A stretch of 64,000 nt of DNA from Branchipolynoe longqiensis (taxonomy: Eukaryota > Annelida > Polychaeta > Phyllodocida > Polynoidae), in assembly GCA_030323885.1 (NCBI GenBank), contig CM059189.1, positions 44,318,015-44,382,014 on the forward strand, read 5' to 3'. Of the stretch, positions 10,061 to 20,320 are shown piece by piece. The translations under genes and the position numbers were made by a program. Each line of letters begins with the position of its first letter. The first letter of the stretch is position 1. The notes beneath the pieces are model-generated. The model did no database searches. It saw only the letters and a list, made by a program, of their open reading frames with translations, and was not told the DNA's origin.

Positions 10061-10372
10061 GACCGGGTGCGGTGGCCGAATCAGTTGAACGAGGGCCTCG
10101 CAAGCGCTTTATCGGGAGTTTGGTTCCCAGTCGAGTCAAACCAATGACTTATAAAATTGATACTTGTCACTTTCTAGCCAGGCACTCGGCATAAATAGGT
10201 TCAGACAAGGATTGGTTAGCTCAGTGTAACTGAGTGGATCAGGTCATGGTGCCAGCAGCCTTTTTTCCCAGTTGGGCAGCACTATAAAGTCACTATGAGT
10301 GCGCACTGTCACAAGTTGGTACCCGTCCTGATATGACCTTAGATGTTGCCAGGACGTAAAACTCCAATCCTA
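10061..10372 (+). mobile_element. SINE-A copy, GACCGGGTGCGG head
   Basis: Complete head (GACCGGGTGCGGTGGCCGAA), B box region GGTTCCCAGTCGAG, body and the tail AGATGTTGCCAGGACGTAAA. The subfamily tail ends in ACTCCAATCC rather than AACAACAAAC. Confidence 0.9.
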
Positions 10373-10795
10373 TGTGGGATGGCTGCATCAAACCAAAGAC
10401 TTACAAAATTATTGCCTGCTGAGACCTATCTTGGTGTTCAGCATTCCTAGGACAGGGGCAAGGTCGAAGTAGCAGCAGAATGAGAAGGACAAATTGACCA
10501 CAATTCAAATTTTCCCAGCCTAATCAGTAGACACATAATAAAAATGTTAATTCACTTCTCCCTTCATAATCTGTCCAGTCAACACTAAGCATCATAAATT
10601 ACTCTCCACCTCCGGGATTCTTTGAGTCGACATGGACCCGCGGTATACATTTCACCCTCTCTGTATTGGCAAATATTGCCTCAGAGATCAATTCTGCTCC
10701 TTGTCATCTTCTAGTCCCGCCTCCTGTGTGCGAATTCTCGTTTAGAGGCTCAATTCGGGACTTTCTCCAGTCTGACCCCTGACCCCTGACCCCTG
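10373..10795. other. unassigned stretch
   Basis: Unique-looking. Ends in three CTGACCC(CTGACCC)n units (10770-10800). No gene. Confidence 0.5.
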
Positions 10796-10799
10796 ACCG

Positions 10800-10935
10800 A
10801 TCCCCTCCCCAAACACATACACAGACACAGACACAGACGCACAAGCACATACACAAACACAAACACATAGACAGACAGACACACACACACACAGGCACTC
10901 CGATAAACACACATAGGCACAAAGACACACAATCA
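10800..10935. repeat. (CA/GACA)n microsatellite
   Basis: Mixed ACACA and GACAGACA runs. Minus-strand Cys/Val frames here are artefacts. Confidence 0.93.
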
Positions 10936-11108
10936 CTTAGGACTATTTGAATTGAATCGAACAAAAGACTAGAACCCTGTCAAGTTTTAACAATAGCAGA
11001 CAATAAAATCAACTTTCCCCTAAATCTCCAAGCAACGAATGCAGACAAGTCGGTGGTTTCCTTTTGTAGCTCTCTGCATCTGAAGTGGACTGGAGTGGGG
11101 AGAGGAGG

Positions 11109-11211
11109 GCGAGTCGAGTCCCACCCCCACCCCCACCCCCACAACCCCCAGGTCTATTCTGCAGACTAAGACACCCGACCCCTCCCACATTACACGCATC
11201 TTCATCCAATT
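11109..11211 (+). repeat. separated first unit of the 113-bp minisatellite
   Basis: Carries the unit landmarks CCACCCCCACCCCCAC, AGGTCTATTCTGCAGACTAA and CATCTTCATCCAA, diverged from the main array. It is cut off from the array by the T1 element at 11212-11768. Confidence 0.85.
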
Positions 11212-11768
11212 GACCACATCACGGTTCCGACTGCGCATGCACTGAAAGCGGCGTTGGGAGCAAAGCAAAGGTGTACGCCCATTGAGTTTGCCGATACGCG
11301 TAGGGCAAAACTGGAATTTTATTCAAAATAACTAGAAATACATAACAATTTGGCATAAACATGGATGGAAGGATGCAATATAATAATATAATGCATATGT
11401 TTAAGACACAACTCTCCATAAACCATAGAATATAAATAAAAACATGAATAAAATAAATAAAACTGACTCTGGCTATGGCTCTAACACATCTGAGTGCCTA
11501 GATTTGTCTAAATCTAAATGCACATGGCATAACATGTGCTGGTTATATTGATGTAAATGCAATGCTGGATAAAAGATTAATATCTTAATTTATTATATAT
11601 ATTTTTTGAGTTGGTATTCTATGTTTCAAACAAGAGCTGAGATGAGCTGAAACTAGCACATTTCACAGCTGCAACCAGTGTATTAGCATGTGCCATGTGC
11701 TTCTCGTGGCTTTGTTTTGCTCTGATGCATCCCACAATGCACCGCGCCGCTGGAACCGTGATGTAGTC
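11212..11768 (+). mobile_element. TIR element T1 inserted in the minisatellite
   Basis: Left end GACCACATCACGGTTCCGAC and right end GCTGGAACCGTGATGTAGTC (reverse complement GACTACATCACGGTTCC). The flanking minisatellite resumes as TATAAACCCACC, matching the interrupted CCAATAAACCC. No transposase frame. Confidence 0.85.
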
Positions 11769-14273
11769 TATAAACCCACCCCACCTGCACAGTCATCACC
11801 TCCACCCCCACCCCCACAATGCCCAGGTCTAGTCTGCAGACTAGACACCCGCCCCCTCCCACATTACACACATCTTCATCCAATAAACCCACCCCACCTC
11901 CACAGTCATCACCTCCACCCCCACCCCCACAATGCCCAGGTCTAGTCTGCAGACTAGACACCCGGCCCCTCCCACATTACACACATCTTCATCCAATAAA
12001 CCCACCCCACCTCTAGCCATCACCTCCACCCCCACCCCCATCCCACCCCCACAATCCCCAGGTCTAGTCTGCAGACTAGACACCCGCCCCCTCCCACATT
12101 ACACACATCTTCATCCAATAAACCCACCCCACCTCCACAGTCATCACCTCCACCCCCACCCCCACAATGCCCAGGTCTAGTCTGCAGACTAGACACCCGC
12201 CCCCTCCCACATTACACACATCTTCATCCAATAAACCCACCCCACCTCCACAGTCATCACCTCCACCCCCACCCCCACAATGCCCAGGTCTAGTCTGCAG
12301 ACTAGACACCCCGGCCCCTCCCACATTACACACATCTTCATCCAATAAACCCACCCCACCTCTAGCCATCACCTCCACCCCCACCCCCATCCCCCACCCC
12401 CACAATCCCCAGGTCTAGTCCTGCAGACTAGACACCCGCCCCCTCCCACATTACACACATCTTCATCCAATAAACCCACCCCACCTCCACAGTCATCACC
12501 TCCACTCCCCACCCCCACAATGCCCAGGTCTAGTCTGCAGACTAGACACCCGGCCCCTCCCACATTACACACATCTTCATCCAATAAAACCCACCCCACC
12601 TCTAGCCATCACCTCCACCCCACCCCCATCCCCACCCCCACAATGCCCAGGTCTAGTCTGCAGACTAGACACCCGCCCCCTCCCACATTACACACATCTT
12701 CATCCAATAAACCCACCCCACCTCCACAGTCATCACCTCCACCCCCACCCCACAATGCCCAGGTCTAGTCTGCAGACTAGACACCCGCGCCCCTCCCACA
12801 TTACACACATCTTCATCCAATAAACCCACCCCACCTCCACATCATCACCTCCACCCCCACCCCCACAATGCCCAGGTCTAGTCTGCAGACTAGACACCCG
12901 GCCCCCTCCCACATTACACACATCTTCATCCAATAAACCCACCCCACCTCCAGCATCACCTCCACCCCACCCCATCCCCACCCCCACAATGCCCAGGTCT
13001 AGTCTGCAGACTAGACACCCGCCCCCTCCCACATTACACACATCTTCATCCAATAAACCCACCCCACCTCCACAGTCATCACCTCCATCCCCACCCCCAC
13101 AATGCCCAGGTCTAGTCTGCAGACTAGACACCCGGCCCCTCCCACATTACACACATCTTCATCCAATAAACCCACCCCACCTCTACATCATCCACCCCCA
13201 CCCCCACCACCCCCACAATGCCCAGGTCTAGTCTGCAGACTAGACACCCGGCCCCCTCCCACATTACACACATCTTCATCCAATAAACCCACCCCACCTC
13301 CACAGTCATCACCTCCACCCCCACCCCCACAATGCCCAGGTCTAGTCTGCAGACTAGACACCCGGCCCCTCCCACATTACACACATCTTCATCCAATAAA
13401 CCCACCCCACCTCCACAGTCATCACCTCCATCCCCACCCCCACAATGCCCAGGTCTAGTCTGCAGACTAGACACCCGGCCCCTCCCACATTACACACATC
13501 TTCATCCAATAAACCCACCCCACCTGCACAGTCATCACCTCCACCCCCACCCCCACAATGCCCAGGTCTAGTCTGCAGACTAGACACCCGCCCCCTCCCA
13601 CATTACACACATCTTCATCCAATAAACCCACCCCACCTCCACAGTCATCACCTCCATCCCCCACCCCCACAATGCCCAGGTCTAGTCTGCAGACTAGACA
13701 CCCGGCCCCTCCCACATTACACACATCTTCATCCAATAAACCCACCCCACCTCTAGCCATCACCTCCACCTCCACCCCCATCCCCCACCCCCACAATTCC
13801 CCAGGTCTAGTCTGCAGACTAGACACCCGCCCCCTCCCACATTACACACATCTTCATCCAATAAACCCACCCCACCTCCACAGTCATCACCTCCACCCCC
13901 ACCCCCACAATGCCCAGGTCTAGTCTGCAGACTAGACACCCGGCCCCTCCCACATTACACACATCTTCATCCAATAAACCCACCCCACCTCTAGCCACAC
14001 CTCCACCCCCACCCCCATCCCCACCCCCACAATGCCCAGGTCTAGTCTGCAGACTAGACACCCGCCCCCTCCCACATTACACACATCTTCATCCAATAAA
14101 CCCACCCCACCTCCACAGTCATCACCTCCACCTCCATCCCCACCCCCACAATGCCCAGGTCTAGTCTGCAGACTAGACACCCGCCCCCTCCCACATTACA
14201 CACATCTTCATCCAATAAACCCACCCCACCTCCACAGTCATCACCTCCACCCCCACCCCCACCCCCACACCCA
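11769..14273 (+). repeat. 113-122-bp minisatellite with 20-bp palindrome
   Basis: Twenty-one copies of a C-rich unit, each containing the perfect palindrome GTCTAGTCTGCAGACTAGAC, then CACCCGCCCCCTCCCACATT, ACACACATCTTCATCCAATA and a CCACC-rich segment. Two unit types alternate irregularly: CTCCACAGTCATCACC (about 113 bp) and CTCTAGCCATCACC (about 121 bp). All the overlapping Pro/His and Gly/Val frames are artefacts. Confidence 0.97.
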
Positions 14274-14431
14274 CCTTTGCCCAGCCCGGCCCCTCGCCAG
14301 TCTGGCTTTCGTTAGTACAGGTTCTCGGACGCCACTGGTACACACTAATAATAACCAGTGCCTCCACGCCCTCAACGACACACAAACACAACCTTCTATT
14401 TGTTTTTGTTTATGCGTGCCGTTACTATATT

Positions 14432-14805
14432 CAGGGATGAAAGTGGTCTCCGGGGGGAAAAAGCTGAAATGCAGATATTGTCCCATAGGTTTTAGCATTG
14501 TCAGGGAATTGCGGAACATTTCCAGAAGTCGGGTTTCATATATATTGGTATACGCTGATAGTGCTGCGCCGTTTGAAGCATTTATTAGTGGTATACGCTG
14601 ATAGTTTTGCGGGGTCTGCACCACATATTAGCATAGATCGATTGGTATACACTTATAGCGCTGTGCCGTTTGAAGCATGAATTAGTGGTATACGCTGATA
14701 GTGCTGCGGGGTCTGCACCATGTATTAGTATAGATCTACACTGATGGTGCTGCGGGATTGAAAAATCCCGGAAATCCGCGGAATCGCGGAGATCTTTCAT
14801 CCCTG
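14432..14805. mobile_element. CAGGGATGAAAG TIR element H1, copy A
   Basis: Ends CAGGGATGAAAGTGGTCTCC and GGAGATCTTTCATCCCTG, flanked by TATATT on both sides (14426-14431 and 14806-14811). Internally it holds a diverged tandem repeat of about 50 bp (GTATACGCTGATAGTGCTGC, then GTTTGAAGCA or GGTCTGCACCA). The 6-bp duplication is repeated at all four copies. Non-coding and possibly hAT-related. Confidence 0.92.
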
Positions 14806-15000
14806 TATATTTCTGGATCAAACAGATCTGCATGTATTCGAGAGATTCAGAAAGTTGTCCTGCAGTGGGTAGTGCTGCAGTGTGCTCCACCCCAAACCCT
14901 AGCATGACGACCAGGGGCTTGACATGGGTTGGATGGACACTGACACTGGTTATCGTGGAATGACATACTACCGCCAAAGGCATCATTCGTGGAAGAGGCA
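14806..15000. other. unassigned stretch
   Basis: No gene or repeat family recognised. Confidence 0.5.
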
Positions 15001-15190
15001 GGGAGGGGGAGGGGAGAGGGGGGGAGGAGGGAGGGAGGGAGGGAGGGAGGGAGGGAGGGAGGGAGGGAGGGAGGGAGGGAGGGAGGGAGGGAGGGAGGGA
15101 GGAATGGAGGCAGGGAGGAATGGAGGCAGGGAGGAAGGGAGGAATGGGGAAGGGAGGGGGGAAGGGGTGAGGGTAGGGGGGGGGGTGAGT
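15001..15190 (+). repeat. (GGGA)n purine tract
   Basis: GGAGGGAGGGAGG tract with flanking GGAATGGAGGCA units. Strand-asymmetric and capable of triplex or G-quadruplex structure. Frames here are artefacts. Confidence 0.95.
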
Positions 15191-15310
15191 GAAGGGGGTG
15201 GCAGAGAATGGTAGGAGGGGGAGGGCAATGGGTATGCAGCTGAAGGAAGATAATGGAGATTCACCGTTACCTGACACTGGAGATTACATGTACATGGAGG
15301 GTGACACAAC

Positions 15311-15785
15311 TGGGTCTGGGTCTGGGTCTGGTGCTGGTGCTGGTGCTGGGTCTGCTCCTGGTGCTGGTGCTGGTGCTGTGGCTGGGGCTGGGGCTGGGGC
15401 TGGGCTGGGGCTGGGGTGGGAAGTGGGGCTGGGGCTGGGGCTGAGGCTGAGGCTGAGGCTGAGGCTGAGGCTGAGGCTGAGGCTGAGGCTGAGGCTGAGG
15501 CTGAGGCTGAGGCTGAGGCTGAGGCTGAGGCTGAGGCTGAGGCTGAGGCTGAGGCTGAGGCTGAGGCTGAGGCTGAGGCTGAGGCTGAGGCTGAGGGCTG
15601 AGGCTGAGGCTGAGGCTGAGGCTGAGGCTGAGGCTGAGGCTGAGGCTGAGGCTGAGGCTGCGGCTGAGGCTGAGGCTGGGGCTGAGGCTGAGGCTGAGGC
15701 TGCGGCTGAGGCTGCGGCTGAGGCTGAGGCTGAGGCTGAGGCTGAGGCTGAGGCTGAGGCTGAGGCTGAGGCTGAGGCTGAGGCG
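15311..15785 (+). repeat. (GGCTGA)n hexanucleotide array
   Basis: Starts as GGGTCT and GGTGCT hexamers, shifts to GGGGCT, then to more than 50 GGCTGA units with a single-base phase slip near 15595. The Glu-Ala, Leu-Arg and Gln-Pro frames are artefacts of the six-base unit. Confidence 0.97.
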
Positions 15786-15917
15786 ATGGTGGTGGGTCTG
15801 CTTGGAACTATTGACAGCGCTATGGACAGACAACATCCTCCACCGATCAGTTTCTATGACTACGGTTTCATTCAAAGTGGTGCCTCTCGCCATTGCCGAG
15901 AATAACAGCTGATGCCC

Positions 15918-15944
15918 GGGGGGGGGGGGGGGGGGGGGGGGGGG
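15918..15944 (+). repeat. poly(G) tract, 27 nt
   Basis: Uninterrupted run of 27 G. One of several unusually long G or C homopolymers in this window. Confidence 0.9.
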
Positions 15945-16169
15945 TGTGATTTAGGAGAGGGAGAGAGGAAGAGAAAGAGGGAGGGTATCTTTCTTGCAGA
16001 CATGTTACTTTAAGGCTCTACATGACGGGGTGTTCTCTGCTCTGTCGAATGCGTCTCTAGAACCTAGTAAATAATGAGAATATAGCAAATAATGAAATAT
16101 CTCAGTACATGTGAAATAAATATTGACACACCTACACGAATCTACCCATATCTATATATATCATATATG
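15945..16169. other. unassigned stretch
   Basis: GA-rich at first, then AT-rich. Nothing recognised. Confidence 0.5.
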
Positions 16170-16483
16170 TTGGTTGGTTGTTGTTTTACGTCCTAGCAAC
16201 ATCTAAGGTCGTATCAGGACAGGTACCGACTTGTGACAGTGTGCACTCATGGTGACTTTATAGTGCTGCCCCACTGGGAAAATAGGCTGCCACACCATCA
16301 ATCAATATCCCACTCAGTCACATTATTCTGACAGCCCTTGCCCTATCCTAATAGTGTCAATTGCCTGGCTAGAAAGCAACAGGTATCAATTTTAAAGTCA
16401 CTGGTTTGACTCGACCGGGAACCGAACTCCAAACATTCCGCACGTGAGGCCTGCGCTCTACCGATTAGGTCACCGCACCCGGT
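16170..16483 (-). mobile_element. SINE-A copy
   Basis: Tail TGGTTGGTTGTTGTTTTACG at 16170, body in reverse, head at 16483 (CACCGCACCCGGT). The stretch between body and B box is intact. Confidence 0.9.
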
Positions 16484-16639
16484 ATATTGTATATGTTCCA
16501 GTCCTCGTTGGTGAGGCCGAGTGATTTCAAATTGACTAAAGGCTGAACGGTGAAATCCATTAGAAATCATTCATCAAATATATTTGGATAAGAGGACGGG
16601 TAATAATAATACCCCAGTCCTACTACTGCTTACGACTAA

Positions 16640-16815
16640 TTCAGTAATTGCGACCACTTTGCGACCACAAAAAAAACGGCTCGTCGCAAAGAGGTAACAA
16701 AATGGCTGAAAGTTGTCGCAAAGTGGTCCTCAGTGGTCGCCGATCGTGTGACCATTTTGGTTGTAAGGAGGTAGCAGCTGCGGTACTAAAAACCTCCTTG
16801 CGACCAAAATGATCG
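16640..16815. repeat. self-complementary GCGACC-word segment
   Basis: Inverted copies of GCGACCACTTTGCGACC and GTCGCAAAGTGGTC, and a hairpin GACCATTTTGGTTG...AAGGAGGT / ACCTCCTTGCGACCAAAATG (16751-16813). The layout resembles the word-reiterating TIR elements elsewhere in the window. Clear outer ends were not found. Confidence 0.55.
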
Positions 16816-16845
16816 CCCAGAGGTTAGTGTCCATTGCTTTAGTCG

Positions 16846-17052
16846 CAGACTTCAGTTTATACAGACTTAATTTTATACAGACTTCAGCTTATACAGACTT
16901 CAGTGTATACAGACTTCAGTTTATACATACTTCATCTTATACAGACTTCAGTTTATATAGACTTCAGTTTATGCAGACTTCATTTTATATAGACTTCAGC
17001 TTATATAGACTTCAGCTTATATAGACTTCAGTGTATATAGACTTCAGTGTAT
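16846..17052 (+). repeat. 16-bp minisatellite (ACTTCAGTTTATACAG)
   Basis: About thirteen variable copies. The Tyr/Phe-rich frame is an artefact. Confidence 0.93.
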
Positions 17053-17389
17053 ACCGGACATTGACTATCTTGCACCTATTCTAACTTGTCCATGCTCGAC
17101 TTATGTATCGTGGACTGAGGATACGGCCTCGGCAAATTACCCAAAAAATGTCAATGCCAAAACCAAAGTATCCCGCCACTCTGAATTAGGTACATATTCT
17201 ACAAACCAATTTACATTAGGCATGATTTCCAGGTGAATAAAACAACAATTGTTTCTGCATTAAAATACTCTATTTTATGAATCAACGCTGTTTATTTAAA
17301 GGGACTATTTTGATTGCTTTAAACACAAAACAAAAAAAAACTAAAATGGCAGAAATGGTGAGTGGACACACTTTGTTTCAGCTCCAAAC
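17053..17389. other. unassigned AT-rich stretch
   Basis: No gene or repeat recognised. Confidence 0.5.
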
Positions 17390-17401
17390 ACCGTGTTCCT
17401 G

Positions 17402-17743
17402 AACCAGACGCGATGGCCGAATGAGTTAGAGCGTCCATCTCCCGTGTTGGTAGACCATGGGATCGTGGGTTCGAACCCTGTTCGAGTCAAACTGATGACT
17501 TAAAAAATTGATACTTGTCGCTTCCTAGCCAGGCGCTTGACATTATTAGGATAGGGCAAGGACTGGTTGGCTCAGTGTCAGGATAATGTGACTGAGTGGG
17601 ATATTAGGTCATGGTGCTGGCAGCCTGGTCTCCATGGGGCAGCACTATAAAGTTGCCATGAGTGCGCACTGTCACAAGTCGGTACACGTCCTGATATGAC
17701 CTTAGATGTTGCTAGGACATAAAACAACAGCAAACAAACAACA
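17402..17743 (+). mobile_element. full SINE-A with perfect 12-bp duplication
   Basis: Bracketed by ACCGTGTTCCTG at 17390-17401 and 17744-17755, which fixes both element ends. Length is 342 bp from ACCAGACGCGATGGCCGAAT to AACAGCAAACAAACAACA. A good reference for the family consensus. Confidence 0.95.
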
Positions 17744-17896
17744 ACCGTGTTCCTGTCGGTAGATAGTCAGGAATGCAATGTGACATGTTCATCACGTTAT
17801 CACGCGCATGTAAGGCATGTATTAATATAAGTTCATTGATAATTTGTACCAAAATTCCACAGCCCAATATCAAAATACCTGACTTAACGGGCCTTA

Positions 17897-18226
17897 AGCA
17901 CCAGTCACACCTCACCGGATTGAGGGAAACGGACAGAAAACGAACAATGTCCGTTTTTTGTTCGTACTAGTTTTGAACATGCACAAAACTAAGAACGGAT
18001 GCCACCGGACTGACGTCTATGGTTCTTGTCCGGTTTGAGCCCGTTTAGATTTAGTCCGCTTACCGTCCATTGGCTATCCGTTCATGACCGTTTCATGTCC
18101 GTTTCATGTCCATTCGTAGAACCGATGTCGCAACACTTTGACACATTTTGACACATTTTGATACTTATCACCACCGGACTAGACAATTCTGTCCGTTGCT
18201 CAATCCGGTGAGGTGTGACTGGGCCT
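17897..18226. mobile_element. GTCACAC-type TIR element E2b
   Basis: Ends AGCACCAGTCACACCTCACC and GGTGAGGTGTGACTGGGCCT, flanked by TTA at 17894-17896 and 18227-18229. Core GTTTTGAACATGCACAAAAC at 17970-17989. The body repeats GTCCGTTT and ACCGGACT words. Same family as E2 but shorter. Confidence 0.88.
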
Positions 18227-18274
18227 TTATACAAAATTGCAACACTCAAAATAAACAATCCTTGAAAATTATGT

Positions 18275-18325
18275 GTGTATGTATGCATGCATGCATGCAT
18301 GCATGCATGCATGCATGCATGTATG
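18275..18325. repeat. (GCAT)n microsatellite
   Basis: Eleven or so GCAT tetranucleotides flanked by GTATGTAT. Confidence 0.95.
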
Positions 18326-18329
18326 TAAT

Positions 18330-18700
18330 ATGATTTACCCCACAACAGCCGATGTCTACTTGTGCCATGGGATCGTCAAACAAAGTATGTATAATTTAAT
18401 CAGCGAAAACAATTAACCATTATAAAAAAAAGTTACCGCTATCTTGTGGTTTTAGCCCCTTTTTTTTAGGAGTTCGATATTTCGAGATATTGTTGGCAAT
18501 TAATCTAAGAAATTGTTTATTAAATGCCACTAGAGGGTGGAGGTCACGCAGTGGTGGGTTCAAACTTTACGACTTCCTTGTGTCATCTGGGCGTCCAGTT
18601 GAGGACGCTGTTGATTAATGGTTGATTTGTGTGACAAGTCCAGGCCATGGATGTACATGGGAGGGGGCGCATTCACTAACACAACTACTAATTCAAACCT
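18330..18700. other. unassigned stretch
   Basis: AT-rich then mixed. No gene supported. Confidence 0.5.
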
Positions 18701-18704
18701 ATCA

Positions 18705-19010
18705 TTCTCCACACCCACACACCCCCAGACACACACCCACACCAACCCACACACACACACCAACCCCCCCACACACACACCAACCCACACACACACCCAC
18801 ACACACGCACCCACACACACGCACCCACACACACGCACCCACACACAGACACACACATACGCACACACACATACGCGCACACACATACACACACACATAC
18901 ACACACATATACACACACACCCACACCCACACACCAACCCACACACACCCACACCCACACACCAACCCCCACACACCCACACCCATACCCACACACACCC
19001 ACACACACAC
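18705..19010. repeat. CA-rich microsatellite
   Basis: ACACACCCACACCCAC and related runs. Frames in both directions are artefacts. Confidence 0.95.
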
Positions 19011-19139
19011 AATTATTTGGTTCATCTTTATATTCATATATTCCAATGTAAATATAGGATAGGCATCGAGTTCTACAACACTACAATGAGATTCAGAAAA
19101 TAAATAATTACATGAAAGGACCACTGAAAAAATAGATTT

Positions 19140-19288
19140 TTAAAATTATATACTTGATACTTGTCATTTCCTAGCCTAGCGCTCAGCATTAATAGGATAG
19201 GGCAAGGACTGATTAGCTCAGTGCCAGGATAATGTGACTGGGTGGGATATCAGGTCATGGTGCTGGCGGCCTGATTTCCCAGTGTGGT
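19140..19288 (+). mobile_element. SINE-A internal fragment
   Basis: Body words from TTGATACTTGTCATTTCC to GCCTGATTTCCCAGTG. It lacks both head and tail and is cut off at a G-rich tract. Confidence 0.85.
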
Positions 19289-19299
19289 AGCCCCCGGAT

Positions 19300-19380
19300 G
19301 GGGGGGGGGGGGGGGTGAAGGATGACGGTACCCACCACACCCCAGGAAAGGTGGTGGGGGTGCAGGGGGGGGGGGGGGGG
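19300..19380 (+). repeat. two poly(G) tracts
   Basis: Runs of 16 G (19300-19315 and 19365-19380) separated by GTGGTGGGGG-containing sequence. Confidence 0.9.
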
Positions 19381-19941
19381 TAGTAGCAGGACACTATAGA
19401 GATTATTACACGCGATAACAGTCTCATCACTACCGATATATATATCCATATTTGTTCGCTTCGACGCCCAGTGGCGGCGCCACCAGTCATATCCGGTGAA
19501 CAATAGCGTGATGCTGATATAGAAAAGTTCCTCTCATTTATACCCATATAACTCCATTTAAATGTGGGTATATATATATATGTACATGCATACATACAGT
19601 TTTTTAGTTGTTGCATTTTTTGTTAAGTTTTCCTTTTTAATTTTTTTTTTTTTTTTTAAATGAGCAATTTTGGCGGTGATCTGCGGATAAAACAGGACGA
19701 CAGGTGGGACAAGATATGGGAAGGATCCAGTTCTGCCGGGAACCAGCCACGCCACCTCCCGACCCGGGAATAGCTCTGTACCCACAGACAAGGCGGACGG
19801 GAGTGCCGGGACGGCTCAGTCAGCCAGTCGGGTCTGACCGCTGTTTAGCAGTCGGGGCGACGCGACTCTCATTTATGAATCGCATGGCTGGCGACCCCGT
19901 CGGACTATCAAGCTGGCAGACTGTCGGAAAACTGGCGCTGT
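19381..19941. other. unassigned, partly GC-rich stretch
   Basis: AT-rich with a poly(T) run to about 19660, then a GC-rich block (19690-19940). The block has open frames on both strands but no recognisable domain or convincing splice site, so no gene is called. Confidence 0.5.
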
Positions 19942-20279
19942 AGTTGGTTGGTTGTTGGAGTTTTACGTCCTGGCAACAATATCAGGACATGTACCGACTT
20001 GTGAAAGTGCACACTGATGGCGACTTTACAGTGCTACCACACTGGGACTGGGGGACCAGGCTGCCAGCACCATGACCTGATATCCCACCCAGTCACATTA
20101 TCCTGACACTGAGCTAATCAGTCCTTGCCCTATCCTATTAATGCTGAGCGCCAGACTAGGAAATGACAAGTATCAATTTTATAAGTCATTGGTTTGACTC
20201 AATCGGGAACCGGGAACTGAACTCCCGACATTCCGCACACGAGGCCCACGCTCTACCGATTTGGCCATGGCGCTCGGTG
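19942..20279 (-). mobile_element. SINE-A copy
   Basis: Tail TTGGTTGGTTGTTGGAGTTT and head GGCCATGGCGCTCGGTGG. A probable short duplication GCTGTAG lies on each side. Confidence 0.9.
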
Positions 20280-20320
20280 GCTGTAGAGCAATGAACAACA
20301 GGAGTACAACATAACACTAA

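Noticed and set aside
15189..15905. 238-codon Glu/Ala-Leu/Arg frame
   Set aside because: Translation of (GGCTGA)n with a one-base phase slip.
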